Shown in pieces: positions 56,943-64,000 of a stretch of 64,000 nt of DNA; positions within the stretch are counted from its first letter, which is position 1, and every line of letters begins with the position of its first letter. Origin of the DNA: Hibiscus mutabilis (lineage: Eukaryota > Streptophyta > Magnoliopsida > Malvales > Malvaceae); contig CM033752.1 in the NCBI GenBank assembly GCA_019671005.1, forward strand, positions 22,886,969 to 22,950,968, written 5' to 3'. Both the position numbers and the translations under genes were made by a program. The notes beneath the pieces were generated by a model that saw only the letters and a program-made list of their open reading frames with translations, was not told where the DNA came from and ran no database searches.

Positions 56943-59297
56943 TCACACTGAGGATGTTTCAACAAGAACCTCATTCAGCACATCATCCTCACCGTTTGCC
57001 AATGCAAAAAGCTCTGCATCCTTCTCTTCATCGCTGGAAAAACCGCGCCTCTCGAGCTTGTTGTGTGCTGCAATAAATATCAACTTTTGAGCCCTCTCCA
57101 TGCTTACCCTTGAATGTCCATGTGCAGCTACCCATCTCAACAAAGACCAACTGCATTTGAATCCACGTGAAGTTGCATGGAGGAAAATAAGCCTAACTGC
57201 AACTTTCGCTAGGAACTTGAATTCAGTAAGATAAGTTTCCCACACAAGCCTACTGCTCTGCGGATTAACAATTTTCATTTTCCCTGTGATCGGATCTCTC
57301 TCCTTCATCTGCACAGCACGAGCATATACAGGATCAAGCCCCTCTGTTCTCCATTTCATAAGTTCCATAAGAGCAATATGAGCTTCCTCCCTGGATACAA
57401 GCCTGGTTAAAAGCTTATCAACATCCTTTTCTTGCTCAGGTGTCAAGCATTTGAATGGGGGAAGGTACTTTCCACTCATGTCTTTAATCAAATAAAGCGG
57501 ATCAAGTATATACGCAGCAGCCCAAGCCGGGTGGTAGTTTTTCTTGAACCGTCTTTCAATCACTTTCTCTACTGGGCCTTCTGTAATCTGATACTTTGAA
57601 CACCAATCCTTCACCTTGGTTCTAAGATCACCCCACAGTGGCAGGCATTGCCCGACTAGTGGTCTTTCGGTCTCAATCTCATGAGCCATTTCTTTGATCA
57701 ATTTAACCAATGAATGTACTGCTTCTAAGTCATTCCAAAACCCCATATCTCGAATCATCTCTGCAACGTCCCTGGCAAGTGGATCCTCCATGGATAGCAT
57801 CTTATATGTTTCATCAAGCAAAACCATCTGAAGTGCCTGAGCTGAGTTGAGTATATCTTCAACCAGAGTAAACACAGGTTCAAAATTCAAGCTTTCATGA
57901 TTACGCAAGGGCACTCTCAATAACCTGGCACTCCCACACTCCTGCAACTGATACTTGTGAAAGCTACTTCGAATTTGATTCATATTGTTTATGAAATTTG
58001 CAAGCTTCAAGGCATTCTCGGTCACTGCCTTGAACAAAGGAAGCTCCTTGCTGAAGTCCTTAATCAAACTATTAAAACCCTTAAACTGACATGAAAGATT
58101 AACCATCCAATGATGCTGGTTCTCCAAATTCCTCAATGCTTTAGCCTTGAACTTGTCAGCAACAATCCCTGCACATTGCTGCACAGCATTCCCACAAAGT
58201 CCCGTTATCGTTTCCCACAGCACCTCCTCTGCATATTTAGAAGGAACTGAACCACTGAGAAAAACTGCTCTTCTATACAAACTAGTCCCATTAGGCAAAT
58301 TCACGGCCAAATTCACCAAGCTCTCTTCCCCACTAGAAAAGCTCTCAGCTTTCCACCCATCAGCTGCAACCTGAAAGAACATGGCATCTCTAATCCTTGC
58401 TTCGGATTCAGCTTTCACTTCCTCGTACTTAACATCCAATCTACTCCCAACAAGCTCCCTCGTTGAAAGTGGTGGCAACCCAACCTGATTAAGAAAAGCT
58501 CTGAACTTTGGATGTTCAAGACTCGAAAATGAAACCGACCCACAACACTCATAAATCCAATCGGTTAGAAAAACAACCGCACACTCAGCCTGGGACTTGC
58601 TTAAAGTTGGCCCAGGTGATGCTTTAGGACTTTTTAGCTTCTTTACTCTATCTTCCAACATAGCCAAAGCGCCCAAATCCTCTCTTCCTCCAGACAAAAC
58701 CAAATGTTGTTGGTGTTGTGGTAACAAATTTCCACCACTCACTGTCACAACCGCCCCTGGCGACGGCGAGTAAGCTAACTCCCCACAGAACCTTGAAGGA
58801 TCAACAATAGCCAACGGAGTAGCCTGATAAGAACAACCCAGACCTGAAACTGAACCAGAACCCGAGGCAACAAGGACCCCGCCAGTGGCAGTTACAGTAA
58901 CCGAAGATGCACTTCGTTTTCTATTACTTTGAGTTGCGGTTGGAGTTGCTACCGTTGTCGGAGATGGAGAAACAGATGAAATGGGTTTAGCAAGCGAGTT
59001 GAATTTGGGACAAGTTCCCCGCTTTAGATGCTCCGAAGCTGTTCTCGAAGGATTGGAAGCTGAGAAAACAGCGTCGCACAAAGAACACCGGAGCTTCACA
59101 GCTTTGGGGAGTCCGGTATCGGTGTTATGAACGAGCATGGGCTCCAGATGAGCCCAATACCAAGCTCCTTTACCTTTGACAGCCTTGGCTCGAACCATGA
59201 CTAACCCTTCGTACCTTTTCTGCACGGCCTTGGCAGCTAACTCGTTGGCCGAGGCTGAGTCCACCGGAGGGGTTGTTGTATTAGTCGCGGCAGCCAT
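56943..59297 (-). CDS. BED-type zinc finger / DUF659 / hAT-like protein (domesticated transposase family), 784 aa
   Basis: A single uninterrupted 784-codon exon from an ATG in good context (G at -3, G at +4) to TGA. Residues 20-100 form a BED-like DNA-binding region with C71, C74, H90 and C96 (CX2CX15HX5C), preceded by 'RYEGLVMVRAKAVKGKGAWYW' type sequence. Residues 105-230 are Ser/Thr- and Pro-rich and probably disordered. Residues about 245-400 match the DUF659/hAT core, with D313 in 'AADGWK' and D381 in 'IVADKFK'. Residues about 590-750 ('AAAYILDPLYL', 'LAKVAVRLIFLHATSRG', 'SMERAQKLIFIAAHNKL') correspond to the hAT C-terminal dimerisation region. The layout matches a conserved plant family (I recall Arabidopsis At1g12380 and At1g62870 as members, not verified), thought to be host genes derived from a hAT transposase, probably nuclear. 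No terminal inverted repeats were noticed around it. The biochemical role is unknown. Confidence 0.85.
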   Translation of the reverse strand: MAAATNTTTPPVDSASANELAAKAVQKRYEGLVMVRAKAVKGKGAWYWAHLEPMLVHNTDTGLPKAVKLRCSLCDAVFSASNPSRTASEHLKRGTCPKFNSLAKPISSVSPSPTTVATPTATQSNRKRSASSVTVTATGGVLVASGSGSVSGLGCSYQATPLAIVDPSRFCGELAYSPSPGAVVTVSGGNLLPQHQQHLVLSGGREDLGALAMLEDRVKKLKSPKASPGPTLSKSQAECAVVFLTDWIYECCGSVSFSSLEHPKFRAFLNQVGLPPLSTRELVGSRLDVKYEEVKAESEARIRDAMFFQVAADGWKAESFSSGEESLVNLAVNLPNGTSLYRRAVFLSGSVPSKYAEEVLWETITGLCGNAVQQCAGIVADKFKAKALRNLENQHHWMVNLSCQFKGFNSLIKDFSKELPLFKAVTENALKLANFINNMNQIRSSFHKYQLQECGSARLLRVPLRNHESLNFEPVFTLVEDILNSAQALQMVLLDETYKMLSMEDPLARDVAEMIRDMGFWNDLEAVHSLVKLIKEMAHEIETERPLVGQCLPLWGDLRTKVKDWCSKYQITEGPVEKVIERRFKKNYHPAWAAAYILDPLYLIKDMSGKYLPPFKCLTPEQEKDVDKLLTRLVSREEAHIALMELMKWRTEGLDPVYARAVQMKERDPITGKMKIVNPQSSRLVWETYLTEFKFLAKVAVRLIFLHATSRGFKCSWSLLRWVAAHGHSRVSMERAQKLIFIAAHNKLERRGFSSDEEKDAELFALANGEDDVLNEVLVETSSV

Positions 59298-59895
59298 TGC
59301 AGAGATAGTTAAAATGAAAAAGATGGAAAATTTGGCAACTCTTTTCTGAGTTTCACTGAAAGATTCTGCTTCTTGTCTTTGTCTTTGTTGCTGTTGACGT
59401 CGTTGTTGTTTTTGTCATCACTTCCTTCGTCTCCTCCTCGTTCCCCTGGATTATTAAAACGACAGCATTTTATGGATTCTCGCATTTAACCGGGGAAATC
59501 CGCCAGCTCTGGCCGGATCTTGACTTTCCGGCGACTTTCCATGCAGTTTTGTTATTGGTCTCTGTTTTCTTTAGCAGAAGAAATTTCAAAGCAAAAGAGA
59601 GGAGAAATGGGTAGGGACGTAGGGTAAGGGAGAACTAAAGGGAATACGATAAAGAGAGGGGAGTATCGTGATGACGCGCCGTCGAGGTGAGCGTGGGGGG
59701 GGGAAGGGCTAGATGTTGATGGCTTGATGTAAACTGGAGCAAGGTAACACAAGAGTCCAACGTACGGAAACGTTTACTACTTGACACTGGTTGCCACGAA
59801 ATGGAGGTTGGAGAGTAAATTTCACGCGCTTTAAAAGGTTCTAGTTTTGGTATCACTTTCAGGTTTTAGCCTTTATATATATATATATATTTAAA
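59298..59895 (-). promoter_or_regulatory. 5' leader and putative promoter of the hAT-like gene
   Basis: The minus strand upstream of the ATG has a purine-rich leader ('aacaacaacgacgtcaacagcaac', about 59385-59410) and G+C-richer DNA to about 59720. A (TA)n run ends in TATATAAAGG at 59868-59893, a TATA-box candidate about 570 bases before the ATG. The transcription start is unknown. Open frames at 59552-59856 are chance. Confidence 0.4.
59353..59418 (-). CDS. Upstream open reading frame (21 aa) in the 5' leader
   Basis: ATG at 59418 and TGA ending at 59353, entirely upstream of the main ATG (59297). The peptide is Thr/Lys-rich (starts MTKTTTTSTATK) and low in complexity. If the transcript starts further upstream, this uORF could reduce translation of the main frame. 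The leader extent is not known, and conservation is untested. Confidence 0.35.
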   Translation of the reverse strand: MTKTTTTSTATKTKTRSRIFQ

Positions 59896-60224
59896 TTTAA
59901 ATTTCATTTCAACCATTTTCTTTATTTCTCATTTTCGTTGTTGGGGTCTTGTTTGTCTTTGTCTCCGTCTTTCCTTTTTCTTCTCCCTTTAAATTTTGAT
60001 AATTCTCATATTATTAAGGGAAAAAATAAAAATTAATTTTTTGAATTTTTTATTTCTAGTTTTTGGGGGAAAGCCAAGCAACCATACAAATCAGAGTAGA
60101 GTGGAGTTGAATTAGTTTTCCTTTCGGGGTAAAGTTTAAAATAGTCAGACTATGACATACTGTAGGGATGAGCATGTAGCAAAACCAAAAATGGAATCGA
60201 ACCGAAATATTTTAGAGGTTAATA

Positions 60225-60400
60225 TTTCACAAATTTATATAGTTATCCGAATTGAATTGAACTAAATTATTTTAAAAAGAGGAATTTTAGGAGGAGTTTA
60301 TATAGTTATCCGAAAAATAAAAAATCATATAGGAGGAGTTTCCCGTTTTTATTGAAAAATTATTTAAAAAAAGGGAATTTTAGGAAAAACTTGTATTTTT
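60225..60400. repeat. Filler-like patch of short direct repeats at the truncated end of an LTR
   Basis: 'tatatagttatccga' occurs at about 60236 and 60299; 'ggaattttagga' at about 60283 and 60366; 'ggaggagttt' at about 60291 and 60332. The patch lies exactly where the TAT-like LTR to the right loses its expected end (TGTAGCGAC). Confidence 0.5.
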
Positions 60401-63195
60401 TTAAAAAAGAAATCGCCACCGGTCACTTGGATAAGGTAGACCGGACACCAAAAAAACTCATAGATTTATTGGGTTCGGGAGTCGGTTACGTATGGGGAAG
60501 GGTTAGCACCCCGCTACCCCTAAAATTGGTACCTATAGAGTTCGTATCGTAAAAAAAATGATTTAATTTAAAAATTAATTCATGGTATGCATGGTTCGAA
60601 TGTTAAATTTGCCTTGATGTCCACGATACCAAAAGAGATGACACTCGGAGACCGGGATGACACTTCCATTAGAATACCCGTGATAAAGGCCTAAAACTAT
60701 ACGTGAGAAATATAAACATGAACAAAGTAGATATGACAAAAACTAAAATCGAAATAATGAAACCAAAAAAACATAAAAATATATTATTAATCTCATGCAT
60801 GTATATATATGTGCGGAACATACGTATAGCATATGATATAAATGACAATATATATATATACTCTTATATAGAACACTATATATAATATGTGTATACCATA
60901 TGATAATATATATACAACCTGGCTGATATATATTATGTATAATATGCACAATTAATATTTATAACATATGCAGAATATAATTATAATTATATGAAATATA
61001 ATACATGGATAAGGATAATATATATGTAGTATACATATTAGGTATATCATATACATATATAAACAATACACATAGTATAATATATATATATACATATAAA
61101 CGAATATAAGACAAAATAAAAAACAACAAAGAAAACAAAAAATGTATCGAATAAATAAATAGAAATACGAACAAAATAATGCTAATAAAACACAAGGTAA
61201 GATCAAATAGAATAATATGAAACAAGAACATATCTAAAAATATAAATACATATAAACAGATAAATAAGGACTAAAATTAAAAGTAGGGCAAAAATTAAAT
61301 ATGCAGAATTAAACAGGGATTAAAAGAAGAAATAGCCCACTGGATCTGGACTAAATTAAAAAACAATATAAATTTGAGGACCCGAAAATGAATTAAACCA
61401 TATAGACTTTAATTAAAACAAAAGGGGATAAAATTGCAAACCGACCAAAACATAGAAGGACTAAACGTGCAATTTTTTCTTGCGGCAGGCCAAAACTGAA
61501 AAGGAAAAATGGGGCGGAGGGACTTCTTAGGTAATTGACCCGTTTAAAATTAATTTAATAAGATTTTAGGACGAAATTGCAAGAAATCCGAAAGTTCTAA
61601 GGGGCACGGGAGTAATTAGAACTTGTGGAAGGACCATCGGTACGAACGCCAAAACACGGAGGAGCCTCCTTGTGATTAACCCATTTAAAAAACGTATACA
61701 CTCTATGAAAAGGCTTCATCTGGTTCAATTCAAAACCTTTTGGCTATTTTTTAAAGACTTTTTTAAAAACTCTTCCCTAATCTGAAACTTTCATCCATTG
61801 GGATGAACATCTGGGTCTAAACCCAGAAATCGTCGTGGCCTGGTCGTGTCCCAAAAACTTAAAAAAACCTTTTTTCTCCCGATTTTGAAACCGGTCATAG
61901 ATTTTTAGGAAAGAAATCCCCTTTTATTTTTTTAAAAACCAAAAACAGACCCTTCCATCTTTACCAAGGAACCTTCAACCCTTACCGGCTTACCAGAAAT
62001 TAGAGTTTTATCACCGGCGAAGGACCATCATGACGGCGAGGGTAAACCCTAACCTTTCCTTTATATTTTTATTTTTTGTTATTGTTTTATTTTCCTTTTT
62101 TTGCATGCAAAAATCTAAAAGTGGATACCTTTCTTTTTGAAAATTCTTTTTTGTTATTGATTATGAAATCTGAGTCTAAGTACATTGGTTGGATTACACT
62201 CTTTTTTATCTAGATCTTTTTGATTCACATTTACATGCAACAATTAAAGATAACACTGTGGATGATTTCAGGACTGACATCTTTTTTTTATTATTTTTTG
62301 TCCTGATCGATTGTTGGGAGAAAATCGGTGGCCATACGGTAGTAGTGCATTTTTTGGCGACGATGAAAGCCGTCGATCTAGACATGTGGGGACCATCAGT
62401 GAAAGGGGAGGCGAAGGGTCTCTCGGTCAGATTTAATTTGGACCGTTGATGTAGATCTAGATCAATGGTCTAGATTTGCCCAAAGATGGATGGCCAAGAT
62501 TCAATATTAGAGTGTGATGTGGTGGCACCGGATCAAGCCACGTGGCACGCTGGAATCCGAGCGGTCTTGTGCGTGGAACACACGTGCGCGTGAGAAACGG
62601 ATGGTCCACGCGGCAAACGAATGGCTTTCTTTATTGTGTCTGGATCGTTGAATCTGGCTTGATCCAACATTTCTTCCTTGGCGGCTGCACAAATAATGAA
62701 AGGGGATGTTAGGGTTTTTGTTTTAATTGGGTCTAGGGTTTTTACTATTGGGTTTAGGTTGGCCGGTTAGGCTTGTAATTAAATATTGGGTTTTATTTGA
62801 AATGTAATTGGACTTGGACACTATAGTAAAAGTTTGGGTTTTATATTTAAATTTGTTTTTACTTTATATAATATATGCAGCCCGTTAATAATAATAATAG
62901 TACATATAATGTATACACTCGTACATACATACAAACATTAATATACATACATATACATTTAGTAATAACAATGACATTAATAATACATACATACAAATTA
63001 ACATATACGTGCAAACATATGGTACACACACACATATATATACATACACACATTTATATAAATGCGTACACATACATATGCAATCATATATACATAAATA
63101 TGCATACATACATATTTAGTAAATAACCCCACTTATATTAATATTAATAATATTTAATAATATTATACATAGCTGGACAAAAATGAGTGATTACA
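60400..63195 (-). repeat. LTR of a third TAT-like element (3' LTR, end truncated)
   Basis: The minus strand starts TGTAATCACTCATTTTTGTCC at 63195, the same start as the array LTRs. Near its other end lies the shared block ('cgccaccggtcacttgg', 'gtagaccggacacc', 'gggttcgggagtcggttacg', 60411-60500). The terminal CGCTACA is missing. It contains (ACAT)n-like repeats (62900-63115), an AT-rich region (60780-61230) and G+C-richer DNA (62330-62640). The open frames in these parts are low-complexity. Confidence 0.7.
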
Positions 63196-63215
63196 GCTAC
63201 CCCTCTTTATTTGTT
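63196..63215 (-). other. Polypurine tract of the third TAT-like element
   Basis: The minus strand reads AAATAAAGAGGGGTAGC just before the LTR start at 63195. The adjoining 63215-63265 matches (antisense) the array sequence before its PPT, 'gacaaaaatgagtgctt...gttctcgtttcac'. Confidence 0.65.
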
Positions 63216-63363
63216 CTTGTGAAACGAGAACAAAGCAAATATCACAAGCACTCATTTTTGTCCTACTTCCCTGTTTATGGTCTCAGAATCACGAGTTCTT
63301 CTGGAACTTTTCGCTCTTCCTCGACCACCTCTTTGACCTGTATGCACTTAAATCTTAGTCTCG

Positions 63364-63835
63364 AGAAGACATCCTTATGAAAGGATTGTAATAAGAAATT
63401 TTGGTTTAAGAAAAACATCTTCATGAAAGGACTAAATTAAGAAATTTGTTTAAATTAAATCATCCTTATGGAAGGATCAAATTAAAAAATTGAATTTTAA
63501 GAAAAATATCCTTATGAAAGGATAAAATTAAGAAATTTGATTTTTTTTAGTAAAAACACCTTTATAGAAGGGTCAATTTAAAAAATTCAAGTCTTAAGAA
63601 AGACATCCTTATGAAAGGATAAATTAAGAAATTAGAGATTTAAGAAAATCATCTTTATGAAAGGATAAAATTAGGAAATTTAGGTTTTTAATAAAAATGG
63701 TATCTCACTTTGCGACTACCAAAAGGAGAAAATATCCTTATGAAAGGGTCAAATTAAGAAATTCAGGTTTTAAGCAAAACATCCTTATGAAATGATCACA
63801 TTAAGAAAATCATTTTAAGAAAAATATCTTTTAAA
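63364..63835 (-). repeat. Tandem hairpin repeat in the internal region (period about 47 bp)
   Basis: About nine units contain a 6-4-6 inverted repeat ATCCTT-atga-AAGGAT followed by 'taaattaagaaatt'. Perfect copies are at 63371, 63462, 63508 and 63605. Variants keep pairing: ACCTTT/AAGGGT (63558/63568, a T-A pair changed to C-G plus a wobble), ATCTTT/AAGGAT (63651/63661, wobble), ATCCTT/AAGGGT (63734/63744, wobble). The copies near 63416 and 63781 have a mismatch. Located just inside the 3' LTR. Confidence 0.7.
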
Positions 63836-63969
63836 ATGATGCCCCAGTTCTATTCGTCTTGACATCAAAAGAAATCCACCAAAGGTGATGGCTCGAAAGT
63901 CTAAAATAGTGACATCTTGATTTGAGACTGCCGGATAATCTCTCTCTTTTTATTTTTCTTTTTTGAAGT

Positions 63970-64000
63970 TGTAGCGACCTTTTTTAAAATCGCTAAAAAG
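63970..64000 (-). repeat. End of another TAT-like LTR at the window edge
   Basis: Plus TGTAGCGACC...CGCTAAAAAG matches the LTR end at 37366 (TGTAGCGACT...GCTAAAAAGG). No PBS precedes it on the left, so it may be the 3' end of a separate insertion rather than the 5' LTR of the element at 60400. Confidence 0.55.

Noticed and set aside
60743..61231. Tyr/Ile/Cys-rich frames on both strands, also 62859-63126
   Set aside because: AT-rich and (ACAT)n low-complexity sequence within an LTR produces these frames.

Overview
The window looks like gene-poor nuclear DNA from a flowering plant, most likely a eudicot. It is AT-rich and filled with nested LTR retrotransposons of plant lineages (Ty3/gypsy Athila, Ogre/TAT-like, a Ty1/copia relic). 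It also holds MITE-like foldbacks and one intact single-exon gene of the plant BED-finger/DUF659/hAT type. The repeat families look like those of Malvaceae such as cotton, but that is an inference and was not tested.

Layout. Positions 1-13475 are a stack of minus-strand Athila elements: a foreign LTR (1-622) sits in Athila-1 (623-5540), which sits in the RT gene of Athila-2 (5541-10360), which sits in Athila-3 (10361-13475). All their genes are broken. Positions 14150-17340 are a decayed plus-strand copia element with a 3' LTR. A long LTR of the same family as the one at position 1 starts at 17389, is interrupted at 20692 and resumes at 35317-35680. The interruption (20693-35311) is the most striking object in the window: a tandem array of four LTRs and three non-coding internal regions of an Ogre/TAT-like element, flanked as a whole by one 5-bp target duplication (AATAT). 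Positions 37366-46275 are another, partly gag-bearing TAT-like element on the minus strand. Positions 46281-54100 are AT-rich DNA with several foldback and MITE-like elements. The only convincing host gene is at 56943-59297 (minus). Positions 60400-64000 hold a third TAT-like element on the minus strand, cut by the window edge.

Main discovery candidate. The internal regions of the array carry a minisatellite (about 50 bp period) in which a conserved core of about 24 nt is bracketed by 5-bp arms. The arms differ from unit to unit yet stay complementary: seven different arm pairs are perfectly matched (for example GGTCT/AGACC, GATCC/GGATC, GACCA/TGGTC, GGTTC/GAACC). This is the covariation expected of a serial RNA (or DNA) hairpin array. 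Two other TAT-like elements in the window carry different tandem repeats that also form small hairpins with compensatory changes, at the same place just upstream of the polypurine tract/3' LTR. The 5' leader of the array element has further hairpins. Diagnostic variants also show that the middle unit of the array is a chimera, with a crossover inside the internal region at about 27.87-28.08 kb.

Limits: homology calls rest on reading translated motifs by eye. No alignment, folding or database search was run.
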